Positions 1 to 11,027 of a DNA stretch of 64,000 nucleotides are shown one piece after another. The stretch is from NCBI GenBank assembly GCA_016648135.1, contig JADDOH010002666.1, positions 48,523 through 112,522 of the forward strand, given 5' to 3'. The position numbers and the translations under genes are program-made. The notes under the pieces are model-generated. The model was not told the DNA's origin. It saw nothing but the letters and a program-made list of their open reading frames with translations, and did no database searches. This DNA comes from Agrypnia vestita. Lineage: Eukaryota; Arthropoda; Insecta; Trichoptera; Phryganeidae. Within the stretch, counting starts at the first letter, position 1. Every line of letters begins with the position of its first letter.

Positions 1-1199
1 AGCCGTGCATAGCACCGTTGAAAAAAAGAGTAAAAAAATAAAAGATATTCTACATAAGCACAATCAAATTTGAAATAAACACATTAAAAAAAAACTGTAA
101 ATTATTTTAATTAGTACTTACATTATTATACTGTAATAAAATTATAAAATAGTAAATTATAAAAAAAACAATTAAGTAAATTAAGAATATACACAGAAGG
201 TCAATTGAATAAAAGACTATATGATATAAAAGAGTTAACAAATCTATGAGTAAAACGAATTAAAACATTAGCAGATTTTAATATAGAAACTATCACTGTT
301 TCAGAATCGACAGCATGTTCCACTTTGCTGTCATTGAATATGTGTACAAACTCACTGTACTAATTGCCAAGTATGTATATTATGTGGTAGTTTGTTCGCG
401 TATTATCGTAATAACATTTTAATATTATTATATTTTTTTATGTTGTCTTTTTACTTATGATTTATTATCTATATTGTTATTTTAGAGATAACTTAACACT
501 TATTGAAAAACTTGCCTAGGCTTGTGAGATAAAAATTTTGTATTATTAATACGGGCGACCTTAAGGTGGTCGTAATTTTAATAGAATTTTAGTCCATTAA
601 CATTCCGAGTGACAGAAGGCACTACATTCTTTGTTTCCGGAAAGTGTACCGCATTTATCATTTTAATTTAATGATTTATTTATTACGACTAGATTTAACG
701 CCCATAAAAGTTTTATGGATTCCGAAATCAATTATGTTTTTAAATATGTGAGTCTGCACAATAAACCAACTGTAATCCTCTTAGAAACCGAGACAGAGTT
801 TCGGTCCGCTCTTTCCTGCAAATTCTTAATATGTGATATTTCGAGACAATACTATTTTTAGTTGATAATAGTCTCGAATTTGAACAAACATTTTTTTGCA
901 ATGTATTTATTTAAATACGACACATAAGACACAAAGTCTATCACGCCAAAATATTTTTAGCAAATACACCAACATAGATATGAAAGTTGTTGATTAATCC
1001 CGCTCGAAGAGAAAATTTCTAATGTTATGGAAAAAATATAAATATTTGAAAAAATAATATTTTGAACAATGTTCTGAGAACATATTAAAAACATTAAACA
1101 TTAAAAAAAGTATCATTACCAGCTGCGAAATCTATGTATACTGTTTCATGAGAAGAGAACAGATATCACTACCATAGCCCTCGAATTATATGAAAAATT
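1..1199. other. AT-rich stretch, nothing recognised
   Basis: No open frame, repeat or RNA gene could be supported here. The sequence is AT-rich with many short A and T runs. It is probably unique intergenic or intronic DNA. Confidence 0.5.
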
Positions 1200-1392
1200 C
1201 CTATTTGAAATATAGGAGGTATATAACTTTCAAAAATTCGATGTGTGGATGTTCTTACGATGGAATTGGTGTGCGTTGCATTGTGTAGAATGATCAGGTT
1301 ATAAGCCCGGGGTCATCGTGCAAAAGACTTTCATACATATTTCATATATTAATAGCTTCGTTTCTGTGAGACTTCTATAATTTATCTAAAAA
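1200..1392 (-). mobile_element. Family M non-autonomous repeat, copy 1
   Basis: Read on the minus strand, this block matches 56578-56785 along nearly its whole length. It starts with an AGATAAATTATAGAAG-like end and passes through AAGTCTCACAGA, CACAATGCAAC and AACATCCACACAT. Other copies are at 35720-35850, 54902-55140 and 62808-63065. There is no coding capacity. It is probably a MITE-like element, but no target duplication was identified, so the class is open. Confidence 0.6.
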
Positions 1393-1850
1393 TAATGTTT
1401 TCTTTAGAAATTTTATCACGATCTTTGTTTATTCTTTACGTAATAATAATGTATAGGTATGATGAGTTATTTCAAAATAACTCGATAAAAATATTTATTT
1501 GTATAGTCTTAGAGTTTCACTTTATGAAATATTAAAAATACAAATTATGGTACACAATAAGAAAAATATAATGGCTTACTACACAATTCTTCGATTTCTT
1601 TTTGAGAATTGAAACATTGAATGTCAGAATGTCATTTCTCGAGATGTCATTGTCTAAGACCAGGGGATGCGAAATGCTCCGGGGGTGTGCTTCTAACAGG
1701 CTTGCCCTAGCTAGCCAGCTGAACGAATGCCTCGATAATTTATTATAGATTTCTATTTAAGATTAAAATTAAGATAACATAAAGATTAGATTATGATGAG
1801 TTTAAGATTAATTAAATATCCAACAACTTCTATCCTCAAGTATCCGAATC

Positions 1851-2065
1851 CTCAAATATTTTGGCCATGTCACTCCACGGAAGAGTGGTGGCAAGGAGCA
1901 GATGAAGTGGAAGGTCACCAATACGACGGACCGACCTGGAACATCGATATCCACTCCTGGCTTGCGCAAGAATGCTACGAACCGGAATAGGTGGCGACAG
2001 ATCATCCTTGCCGTCATCTGCAATTAGTCGCAGCTCCTTGATCAGAGTAAGATGAAGAAGGCATT
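1851..2065 (+). pseudogene. LINE reverse transcriptase, C-terminal tail fragment
   Basis: One frame stays open from 1851 to a TAG at 2026-2028. It reads LKYFGHVTPRKSG at the start and NRNRWRQI near the end. The pairing of a 'LxYFGHV' motif with a later 'A/N-x-R-x-x-W-R' motif about 45 residues on is the usual C-terminal signature of insect non-LTR reverse transcriptases. The catalytic domain is missing, so this is a 5'-truncated dead copy. It does not belong clearly to the other families in the window. Confidence 0.55.
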
Positions 2066-2086
2066 ATCTAATCAAATTATTTAATT

Positions 2087-2157
2087 TATAATATACTCTT
2101 ACCTAGGTACCTATATAATATACTCTTACCTAGGTACCTATATAATATACTCTTCTA
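2087..2157. repeat. 27-bp tandem repeat, about 2.6 units
   Basis: The unit TATAATATACTCTTACCTAG (first 20 bases of 27) recurs at 2087, 2114 and 2141. The units look nearly identical, so the duplication is recent or kept homogeneous. The palindromic TACCTAGGTA core lies in each full unit. Confidence 0.85.
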
Positions 2158-2379
2158 CTTTGTTCTGTTTGGTTGTTGGAAATTTCTAAAATGTTAATAA
2201 ATTCAATGAGATAATGATGAGGAAGGTAGCGATGATATGTTTCCAATCGTAAAATGTGGAGAATATGCGGCGAAATAACAGTATTTGAACTGCTAGCGCT
2301 GAAGGATCAATCTACAAATTGTGGGCATTTTTATCGGTTTTATGGCGTTGCGTGTAAGTGGAAATATAACCCATGTACG

Positions 2380-2920
2380 GCTTAAGAGCGCCACTCCGTC
2401 GAGCAGCCGGAGCGGAGCCCGAGTAAAAGGGCGGTTCCGTTTCGAGGGTTAAACATCTAAATCGATCGTGGGAGAAGTCGTCTTCCTATTCGGGGTTCGC
2501 CGTTTACCCGTTACTCGGGAGCTGGCCGCGCAGTCACCGGCGGTTGGCTCTCATATAAAAGTAATTATCCGCTCCGCTCAATTATTCCCGCGCAGCGCGA
2601 TGGCAGCTCCTCCGCAGGAAACGGTAGTGGCCAGCCCCCGCCATTCCTCGCGCGGCCGCCGCGGGACTGCGCGCCTTGCGCCGCCCGCCCGAGGGGCCGG
2701 ACTCGCCTGGCGCGGCGGCCGCGTGACGCGCGCTGTTATTAACATGATTATGAGCGGCCGGCCGACCAATCGGGAGCGAGGATGCCCCGCGCCCCTCCTC
2801 GCCCCGCAAGGGAGACAGGTGACATGACGACACCCGAAATGTGTGACGCGTTGTCAGGTACCGTCCGGGCGTCTTCGGGCGGAGCGCTACGTCAAAATCT
2901 CCGACCGAGTGCACTTCGTC
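2380..2920. other. GC/CpG-rich island, possible regulatory region
   Basis: About 540 bases rich in G, C and CpG lie between AT-rich flanks, most strongly from 2590 to 2830. Overlapping open frames occur on both strands (2468-2827 plus, 2582-2914 minus). Their proteins are mostly A, R, G and P, as expected of chance frames in GC-rich DNA, so I do not call a gene. A promoter, 5' untranslated exon or conserved enhancer are all possible. Confidence 0.45.
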
Positions 2921-3009
2921 AAATAACTACTACTGGGATCAATTGCTCCTTTCAGTTAGATGCCGGTAATTTAACAATGAAAACATTGCGATTTCAATGA
3001 AACTTTCTA

Positions 3010-3442
3010 TACAGGTGTCTCGTAGCTAGTAGCAAAAACATCGGGGTCTTCTTCACAGAATCAATAGACAATATTTCTGATATATAATCTATGAAACGTT
3101 GGACTGTCACTATAGTAACTTATATGGAATATTAAAAACTCATTCGCTTCAAGTCAAATCAAATGACCGAAAAATATATTTTTCAAATTTCTACAATTTA
3201 ATTATTTTATATGACTTGTATAAAAGTGAACGAATTCTCAAAATTGGATTTAAACTACTTTCAAGATAGTCTAATGTTTTACAAAACATGAGCCAGAAAT
3301 ATTGAAAAAAAAATGCAATTAGGATTTCGCTTATCTCCGTTATTATCGACATTTCTCCCAAAATGTAGAGAGTATCTTCTATTCAAAATGCAACGAGGAG
3401 GACTCCCTCGAAGTTTTTTCTACTAGCTACGAGGGACCCTGC
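3010..3442. mobile_element. Family P palindromic element, copy 1
   Basis: The left end TACAGGTGTCTCGTAGCTAG and the right end are imperfect inverted repeats; the right end reversed reads CAGGGTCCCTCGTAGCTAG. The interior carries the family signature: 'TTGGACT..CACTATAGTAACTTATAT' on the left arm and its reverse near 3260-3290, with AAAAGTGAACGAATTCTCA between. The element sits beside TA on the left. It has no coding capacity. It is more diverged than the 54-kb copy. Confidence 0.6.
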
Positions 3443-3464
3443 ATAACTGAACTTCTTGCGAAAA

Positions 3465-3720
3465 GAGCGAAGAGAAATCGCCCGTCGCCGGATTGCGAGA
3501 GGCGATCGGGTGGTTCCTTTCGAGGCCGCGCGCGCTTTCCGCGCCCCTCGGTCGCAGGTAGCGCGGCGGGGCATAATCTGCGCGCGAAATTATCGCGATG
3601 AAAGAGGCATATTTAATTGGACGCTTTTGAATTATCGATGATACGTCTCTACAAACGGGTTTGGCCCAACAATGGTCGTGCGGCGGGCCCGGGAAGGAGC
3701 CATAAATCCGAAAGGTCGAA
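3465..3720. other. GC/CpG-rich island
   Basis: A second GC-rich block, densest at 3520-3590 (CGCGCGCGCTTTCCGCGCCC). Short chance frames occur on both strands. The TTTGAATTATCGATGAT and CCATAAATCC stretches could be homeodomain-type sites, but that is inference. It lies directly after family P copy 1, so both may sit in one regulatory or exon-flanking region. Confidence 0.4.
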
Positions 3721-4204
3721 ATTATTTCAATCTAACTGTTGCCGCTTTATTTTTTCCAGCGTCATCTTTTAATATTTTCAAATTCAATTTTAATTATCAC
3801 CGACATCGAAAAAATACAAAAAATAAAAAATCTATTATAAATTTAATTAAAAACTGGTTTACAAGGAATTTGATGCAAATGGGAGTGAAAAATGTAAATG
3901 AAGAAGCGCGAATTGATTTCTACGTCATCCATACAATAGCGGCATACGATATTTAACAATAAACAGTAACATACAAATAATATTATCTGTTGAAGATACG
4001 ATGTAAAAAGTGAAAACAATTTTTTTAATCAATTTTCACGATATAATTAGGTTTGAATTAGGCTGGAATTACAACAAAACCACTGATGATGACTATCCAC
4101 TATTGAGGCCCGGGCTTCCGAGTATGGCACGGTTTACAAAATAGTGAGCAATTTTGACGATACGATAAAAATTAATTTAAATATTTTCTAAACAAGGAAT
4201 TTAA
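3721..4204. other. No gene seen
   Basis: AT-rich stretch. An open frame at 3672-3956 begins in the GC-rich island and continues into asparagine- and phenylalanine-rich sequence typical of non-coding AT-rich DNA. Confidence 0.4.
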
Positions 4205-4440
4205 TCATTATCATCATAACCTTTCATCGTCTTAGCCTGGGAGGGTTGGGGTTCCAAAGAATCGACAAGGTGCTTCCACTTTCCCTATTTTGCGCCGTTT
4301 CAGCACAACTACAATCAAGGGTCAATATTTGCTGCTGGCTCAGTTTAGTCTAGGATGATCCACCGTTCGCTTTACTTGTGGAATTGCCCAGAAGGTAAAT
4401 TTGAGTAGTCCCTCCTCTGGCAATTTCAAGACGGGTCTGA
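4205..4440 (-). pseudogene. LINE 3' end fragment, degenerate
   Basis: On the minus strand, VQTRLEIARGG (a LINE reverse transcriptase motif of the 'R-I-E-x-A-R' type) is followed by a C-terminal segment CAETAQNRESGSTLSILWNP. This resembles the 'A-x-(D/N)-R-x-x-W' end of LINE proteins. The fragment finishes with an ATGATGATAATGATT tail, as in LINEs with microsatellite 3' ends. The two motifs are much closer together than in an intact element, which implies an internal deletion. Confidence 0.45.
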
Positions 4441-4504
4441 ACCACCTTAACTAAGTCCTTAAGTCAACTCACTTGGTCCAATAATTCTAGTTTTTTTACA
4501 TTTT

Positions 4505-4795
4505 ACATTTGTAACAGAGAAGATACCACACTCTTCTGTGTTGAGACACAACTCTCGCTTCATCTAAACTCGTACATCTTATAATGTAAGTTCTACAATT
4601 ATTGAGGATCCCAAAAGGACCATCATCCAGTGTCTGGTTAAACAGGTCATGCCAAGTCTTCCGCGTTCGCCTTCTATTTATGGCACCGTTAATACATAAG
4701 TCATAGGTAACTTTCTTACCAATCTTTCATAATTCATTCGCTCAACATGCCCAAACCACCCGAGCGACCTTTTTTTATTCTATTCACTATGCTAA
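4505..4795 (-). pseudogene. LINE family B fragment 1, reverse transcriptase C-terminus
   Basis: The minus-strand translation reads RSLGWFGHVERMNYERLV, then INRRRTRKTWHDL, then SLDEARVVSQHRRVW. This is the same order of motifs seen in the fragments at 23568-23826, 35131-35255 and 44878-45430 (GHVERM, R-P-R-K-T-W-H-D-Q, M-N-V-x-E-A-x-V-V-C-Q-D-R-R). Upstream catalytic domains are absent, so it is a 5'-truncated dead copy. Confidence 0.65.
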
Positions 4796-4848
4796 GATCA
4801 GATTTACATTTTTTCTTAATTTATTCATTCTTAAATGTATCATTAATG

Positions 4849-4960
4849 AATTTGATTCGAAATGGTAATCTTTCGTTTAAAGCATAGATTTTTGCATTTA
4901 GACCAATCAAACAACCCTAAAAATCTTGCTTTAAACGAACTACTATTATAAATCAAGTTG
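4849..4960. mobile_element. Small foldback MITE
   Basis: Arms of about 45 bases are imperfect inverted repeats: TTTCGTTTAAAGCATAGATT on the left, and the right arm reversed reads TTCGTTTAAAGCAAGATTTT. The short centre holds GACCAATCA. The AAAGCATAGATTTTT core is shared with the MITE at 18731-18876, so the two are probably related. No transposase is encoded. Confidence 0.6.
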
Positions 4961-5252
4961 GTACAATTAGTTTTTAGTGATCTTATTTTTTAATGATTAA
5001 AGTAATACAAAGTAGACATAACTAATTTATTTATAGATTTTCGTTATCAAAGTTAGAAAATGTGATTATACATACCTAAATATGTAATTAAAATAAATAA
5101 TGAATACATCATGCCACTCTCCATCCAGGCACAGTCGTATATATAAGGGTATATACATAGTACGACATGAAAATATGAATCTGTGGTCCATAGCACACGA
5201 AGGTCGGATCTGATGACTTTAATCAACAACCTCCCAATATTTTATTTTTCAG

Positions 5253-5284
5253 GCTGCTGCGGTTGACACGCACGACCTCGGAAG
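5253..5284 (+). other. Possible 32-nt micro-exon
   Basis: A pyrimidine tract ending in AG (TTTTATTTTTCAG) is followed by 32 GC-rich bases and then GGTAATG, a good donor. The insert reads AAAVDTHDLG in one frame and stands out from the AT-rich flanks. No neighbouring exon was found, so this could be a chance splice-like arrangement or an untranslated exon. Confidence 0.2.
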
Positions 5285-6060
5285 GTAATGATAGCGCGAT
5301 TGGAAAAGAAACAATTGCTTTTCCGCGGTCGGGTATTTTTTTTCATTTTTGTATTTCATATAAACAAAATACGCCTTTCATAATTGGTGAGCGCGCGGCT
5401 GCAGCCAGAAGTTTGTCGGTGCTCAATGTATTATGAAATGAAACGAACACTTGGCAAACCTTCTTCTTCTTCCTTGCAATGCACTCTTTGCGTTCTAGGC
5501 TCCGTCAAAAAGTTATCTAAAATACTGTGCCTTGTTCTCTCTATCTATCTATATATCTCATCCGTCGACGCCATAAATTTTCAACGTCGTCGATTACGTA
5601 TCTTTTTTCTTGCACCCTCCTCAGTAATTTTTTCGATCCAGTTATTCTTTCTTTCCCTATTTATCAACATTGCCGTAATGCTTTCAAACTATTTGTCTTT
5701 CTAATTAATCATCTAAGTTTCGTAAAGTGCTATGTAGCTATTGATGTAGATTTAAATTTATTCCTGTTTAATCTTTCTGTTTATATATTATTTCGCATAA
5801 AGTTTGAGTTAATAAATAATAAATAAATCAACATGGGTTTTGTATTATATTTACATACTTCGAATATAATTAGCAGCATTGGTATGATGGCTATGGATTA
5901 AATCTATTTTTTTTAATCTTTTGACACTGTAGATCGTGAGGATATTTATTATTTTATTATTATGAGGTCATTGTTTGATCCTTGATCGGATCTGGTCTGA
6001 ATCACTACAAATGATTCACAGTTTGATCCTTCAACGGATCTGAAGCGAGATACTTCCCTT

Positions 6061-6420
6061 CAGGGGGGTACAGTGACAAAATTGAAGCATGATATATATG
6101 TAAGCAGACATTTTGAAAAAATTTAATTAAAAGATATATCTCGTAATATTCCTATTACAATCATTCTTATATTATTCAGATTTTAATATGACATAATATT
6201 TTTTTTTACTTAGTACTTATCCTTCTGAAGAAGGGATCATTGGTATTGAAACATGTTGAGTGTTTAAAAATAAAATTAGTGGTTGAAACAAAGTTAATTG
6301 TTTTAATTATAGACAAATGACATAATGTTTGGTCATATAAATATTTTATTTCGAAGCTTTTTGCAAAGTATATGCTGCGTAAAAGTCATACTTCAATGTA
6401 TCCATTGCGCGCGCCCGCTT
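6061..6420. mobile_element. Family D inverted-repeat element with an insertion
   Basis: The left end CAGGGGGGTACAGTGACAAA and the right end (..AAAAGTCATACTTC..CATTGCGCGCGCCCGCTT) match the ends of 49911-50142 and 60750-60976. The inner stretch AGATATATCTCGTAATATTC is the reverse of one in the 60.8-kb copy. At about 360 bases it is some 130 longer than that copy. The excess coincides with the Penelope-like segment at 6205-6330, so it appears to carry a nested insertion. Confidence 0.55.
6205..6330 (+). mobile_element. Penelope-like terminal segment with hammerhead-like hairpin
   Basis: CTGAAGA at 6225-6231 and TGAAACATG at 6247-6255 bracket a short imperfect hairpin, and TGTTTAAAAATAAAATTAG follows. 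This resembles the terminal repeats of Penelope-like elements, which carry minimal hammerhead ribozymes (CTGATGA-stem-GAAA). Here the core is altered (CTGAAGA) and the stem is weak, so any ribozyme is dead. No endonuclease or reverse transcriptase sequence is adjacent. Confidence 0.4.
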
Positions 6421-8014
6421 CCTTCTGGTCACAGATAATCACAAAAAAGGCAAGAAAAAACAGAGATGTTTCATCTTCCGAGCCTTTATTGATTCTGATT
6501 ACCAAACAATGTTCATGGCGCCCCCCTACGACTCCACAAATCATTCGAGCGCCGTCCTCTAGATGGAGCTCTAAGAGTCATAATATTAAAAACTATAACA
6601 ATACTAAACTAAGATCCTGTGAATCCTTTTTCTTTGAATCGAATAAGCAACTTAAACCAACTCTCGTATTTAATTCACAATATGGGAAGCAATAACTTTG
6701 TGGTTTAGACGGTTAAATAATTACCATAAAGTATCATTGTATGTAACCACTGTTATATTATATATATTATTTTATATGATATATATATAACCACAAGTAG
6801 TTATACACCACTACACTACACTATACGCTACATTATAATAATAATAATAGTTAATAAAATTTCAGTTTAAAGAAATTAAAGCTTTTATAATCGGCTTATG
6901 CGCTGTACTTAAGGCTTCTTAAAACGAAGAAAAGACAACTTTTATACCTGCTTAACATTGATTGTAAGACATTAGACATCAGTATATCGCCAGTAAAAAA
7001 TCGTCCACAGAATTAAATACCGCAGATTTCCGCAATCATTAAAGTAGAGTGCAATTATTAAAATATAGTTCTGCTCTCTACTGAAGCCAAATTGGACATG
7101 GTAGCTATAATTAGTTCTGTTCACTATTAACCGTGAATGATGTGGGTATAAAACGTGTTATTTGTAGTTTCCTCACTGTATCTAAACATAATAATATTAA
7201 GGGAATTTCTCATATTATTGGTTTTGTGAACATTCACCTGAAAGTGGGTACATCTTTTAGTGCAGTTTCAAAATAGCTAATAATAATGTATATTCACGAT
7301 TGGATCTGTAATGCAAGAAAATTACCTTAGAGATTATTTAATATTAATGGGATAACAAATTGTAGTTTGTGACATTTACCAGACTTCATTTTTCGTTGCC
7401 TATCACTAAGTAATTTCGCGCGTAGATTATTAACACATTCAATATTCAATTCAATATTCCAACTCTGTATCGCACGCAAATTTATGTATGTATTTACTAC
7501 TGTAAAGAATGTGTCTATTTTTACCTAATTTATACATTTATTATTGCTATTTGTAAGATTGTTCAATATATCCGGATATTTTCAGGTATTTACAGTACTT
7601 TTTTTACTTGTCCACCGCTTTAAAGAATTTGTCAAAGTAGTTTAAATTTTTACTATTATGCAATTACACGCATGCGTCGCAATGGAAATAAGTTCTCACA
7701 ATTCGTTGACATTTATCGTTGTAGAAGCATACGCGAACTAAAAAAATACTTAGATAGATAGATAGATAATTTACTTAGAATATGCTAAATTTTTATTGAT
7801 TTTTGTTCTCCTCGAACTAATTAATGCCTACCGCTCTGAATTTGTTTTTCACTGACCATTTTATTTTACTATTATTTTGTGTATGTTTTAATTATATCAT
7901 TATACTCTCATACTAATCGTTTACAAATATTTATTTATTTTAAAGTATTTTAATGGTTGATTATTTCTTTTTAAAATATGTTTAGGTATAATAATTTTAT
8001 AAGGCTAGTTAGTG
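6421..8014. other. About 1.6 kb, nothing recognised
   Basis: AT-rich sequence with an AT-microsatellite patch near 6758-6792 and a short GATA run near 7751-7766. The open frame at 6372-6695 starts inside the family D element and has no recognisable features. Confidence 0.4.
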
Positions 8015-8457
8015 CTCACGTACGCAGCTGAGACGTGGGTACTAACTTAAAGGAATGAGCGAGCACTGGACGTTTTTGAAAGGAAAATTTTGAGCAATGT
8101 ATTCGGACCGGTTCTAGAAAATGGACTTTGGCGCAGACGTTACAACAATGAGCTCTATACTCTATTTAAGGAGCCAAACGTCACAAAATTTATAAAGCTG
8201 GGAAGACTTCTGTGGCTGGGTCATATGGAGAGAATGTCCGAGCATCAAGCACCAAAGTCCCTGCTGAATAGGGCGAAGGAGCTTAGGAAGGCCAAAATTA
8301 AGATGGAGTGACAATGTCCTCAAATACATCTCTGCCTTAAAGCCTCGGAACTGGAGAGAGCTGGCACTAGACCGAGATGAGTGGAGGAAGCTTATTGAGG
8401 AGGCCAAGACCCACCATGGGTTGTAGTGCCAAGAGTGATGATGATGTTGATAATAAT
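8015..8457 (+). pseudogene. LINE family A fragment, reverse transcriptase C-terminus and 3' tail
   Basis: The frame starting LTYAAETWVLT (8015), with one TAA, continues as RALDVFERKIL, WRRRYNNELY and IKLGRLLWLGHMERM. A one-base shift near 8290 restores GRPKLRWSDN, NWRELALDRDEW and EAKTHHGL before TAG (8424-8426). This is the common C-terminus of insect LINE polymerases. It is followed by a GATGATGATG tail, as in RTE-like LINEs. The one stop and one frameshift show it is dead, but its close fit to the consensus suggests a fairly young copy. Confidence 0.8.
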
Positions 8458-8759
8458 TTTTATTAATTTTTTGTTATTGTGTTTTTTGTTACGTATGTAA
8501 AAAATTTTGTACTTTATATTACACTGTAAAAGCTTACTAGGGCGTTGAAAAATAATGTATCTCATATCATCCTCACACGAAACACTAAAGAATTTTCAAT
8601 TAACTTTTATCTTCATCTTTGAAAGTCTTGATCACATTAAAACTCCTAAGAGCGTCTGAAATAGTATGCAAAGACACGAAATTTAAAATATATGTTTTGT
8701 ATAAATTATAATATTTCCCAAAAAATCTGCAAGCTCTGGGGGTAATGGGCAGGACATAT

Positions 8760-8935
8760 TTGTCGTAGATTTGATGGGAAAGGGAGGTCCTGGAATGGAT
8801 GCCCGGCACTGGTGTACGGGTTGGCCTCGTTAAGCTCGACGAAACGAAGAAAATGGCGAACAACAGTTGAGTGAAAAGGACTGTAGACACAAAGAACTGG
8901 CGATCCATGGAGGAAGTCTATGATGATGATGAATA
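8760..8935 (+). pseudogene. LINE C-terminal fragment, very degenerate
   Basis: Short matches in shifting frames: GRSW/GRPG near 8787, LVKLDETKKMANNS near 8828, and VDTKNWRSMEEVYDDD at 8885-8932. They fit the C-terminal 'DDLxK..AG.NW..A.DR..W..LEEAY' pattern of LINE polymerases. The segment ends in an ATGATGATGA run. Several frame changes make the call tentative. Confidence 0.4.
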
Positions 8936-9454
8936 TTTGGTCCTTCGAACAGGATATGTAAAACGCGGATATGAACTTTCAAACCGAATAAAATGGCATA
9001 CGATAACGAAGTATTGATGTTAACTTTCAACACAATCATATTTTTCTAACAGCACTAATTTTGATTTCTATTTAAATGCTTTACACCCGGATTACACTCG
9101 GCGTACGGCGGTCAACGATCCAAGTAGTATAAAATGGTTTACAGCCGATTTGATGGCTCGTTTAATGTCCCTCGTATACAGGTGTACTATGCAAGCGCAT
9201 AAAACAGCGATGAAATGACACAGGCTCACTCACTCAGCTTTCTATTGCACCTGTTTGTTGCACAGTCACATAACAAACCGCATGTTATAAAACACATCCA
9301 ATGAATGGACATTTTTGTTGTCTCCCCCGCTTCATTCTTGGTAATTACTTGGCATTTTTCACGCGACTTTAATTTTTTAATGTGAGGAATTAATCTCAAT
9401 ACAACTTAAATAATAGTGCTATACCAACATAATTGTGCCCGTGGTATTTATTTA

Positions 9455-9550
9455 ATTATGTGTAGTAGTGGAAATGAGAGCACTAAGGTGCATGTGTGGA
9501 AAATCCATTTATAATAGAGCGAAGAATTAATAAATTAGAAAGAATGTAAA
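9455..9550 (+). pseudogene. LINE family B fragment 2
   Basis: Translation from 9468 reads VEMRALRCMCGKSIYNRAKN and then a stop. It lines up with NAVEMRTLRHSCGKYLVDRVKN in the 44.9-kb copy. Only about 60-90 bases remain. Confidence 0.55.
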
Positions 9551-9570
9551 GCTGATCTTAGCACAGTGAA

Positions 9571-9750
9571 TATTATTATTTATTTACGCTTCAATACGCC
9601 AAGATGCCTAATTACACAAGCGAAACACATCACAAAGCATCTAGGCTTGAGTAAATCACATACATTAATTGTGACCTCACCGGGAATCGAACCCGGAATC
9701 CTCGGTGTGAGAAGCCAGTATCATATCCGCTGGGCTACGAGAGCCGCTAT
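9571..9750 (-). mobile_element. tRNA-derived SINE, copy 1
   Basis: On the minus strand a tRNA-like head has a perfect A box (TAGCCCAGCGG) and B box (GGTTCGATTCC), as used by RNA polymerase III. The tRNA-unrelated body follows (GTGAGGTCACAATTAATG, then TTACTCAAGCC) and ends in an AT-rich tail. Three more copies are at 17526-17693, 40342-40492 and 48025-48115. Confidence 0.85.
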
Positions 9751-10044
9751 GAAAGGATAGATATGGAATCGCCGTCGAGAATTTAGGCTCCTGTGATAAC
9801 ATTTGAAAATGGATGATGGTGAAATAAAGTACAATTCTATATAAATAGATCTTAGTAAATATCATTTATCAATGATTTGGCAGTCACATCAAGATATAAT
9901 TTTTAACTACACACATTTGAGTTATTTATCACTATGAGCACTCCCTCTCATCATCAGGAATAGTTAATAACTAACATAAAAACAAGACACTAAACTACTT
10001 CCTGACGCTAAACAGCCAGACATCCTCTTCCTACTACCTTAACC

Positions 10045-10260
10045 TCTGATGCCTTCTATCTTCCTCTGTTATATGAGATTAAATTACTCATTGCAGAAAA
10101 TTTGCCAGAAGTACGCAGTTCTCTTCTCAGTTCTATTACAGTTGTTATGTGGTCAGTCCGGAAGATTTTTAGCCTGCCGGTATATCCACATTTTAAATGC
10201 CTCCAATCTTGTTGTAGCAAGAATAGAATAGATATAATAGGAGGGACACTTAATATCCAA
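10045..10260 (-). pseudogene. LINE family C fragment 1
   Basis: The minus-strand translation gives RLEAFKMWIYR, then after a frame change FRTDHITTVIELRRELRTS. Near the end come IEG-like residues. These match the 'LEAFEMW..R..LKISW.D.VTN..VLRR' segment also present at 24728-25094. It is badly decayed, with several frame changes. Confidence 0.5.
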
Positions 10261-11027
10261 AGCAAAGTCTGCTTAATTATAGAGATCTCGTCACCATTAC
10301 CTGTCTACGTGTTGTAACTACGTGTTGCGTCTCTTGCACAATACGTAATATTATTAGATTGGTGTATTATTTTTTGTCGGATAAACACTGTTAAACAATG
10401 CATATTACATAATATATAAGAATATTTATCACCTTTAATAAAAAGCCACCGAGTAAAACCTCAGGCAGTCTTAAAAGCGGGTAATATTTCAAAACAGGGA
10501 AGATGAAATATCCACGATTGAAAGCGTGGAATAAATAACAGTATATTATGTTTCACAATAAAATAAATCTTACAACCATAATGACTGACGACATCGGTGC
10601 TGCGCCGTTGATTTAAAATAAATATTGGAATAAAATACTACATTTAAAACATATACTGCTTTCATGAATATCGGGCGTGACAGTGAGTACTACAATCATT
10701 GGTAAGGGTTGTGGACATATATAGTTTTTTTTTCTCCTTCTCTTAGTCTCGTGTCTAAAATACGTCTTCGTAATCCATGTGCATTCTCAATGATGATTTA
10801 TTTCTCCGGGCTTTCTCCAGCTCTTCAAACTCAGCAACATAATTCTTTTCTTGCATATTGTAGAGAAACGTTTCTCAATGAGAAAGTGCTTAATAATATA
10901 AATATTTGTTCGTCTCACAGTCCATAATATGCGTTGCATATACCAATATCAGATTTCAAAAATGTCGATCATTTCTTTAATTCATTCGAATTGTCCAGGT
11001 TTTAAATTAGATTCGATTGAATAGACT
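10261..11027. other. No gene seen
   Basis: AT-rich. Open frames at 10102-10317 and 10709-10927 have no recognisable domain and no flanking signals. Confidence 0.35.

Noticed and set aside
2468..2914. Long overlapping frames on both strands (119 and 110 codons)
   Set aside because: Both are in CpG-rich DNA with low stop-codon chance, and the proteins are A/R/G/P-rich with no domain. No consistent codon use or splice context.
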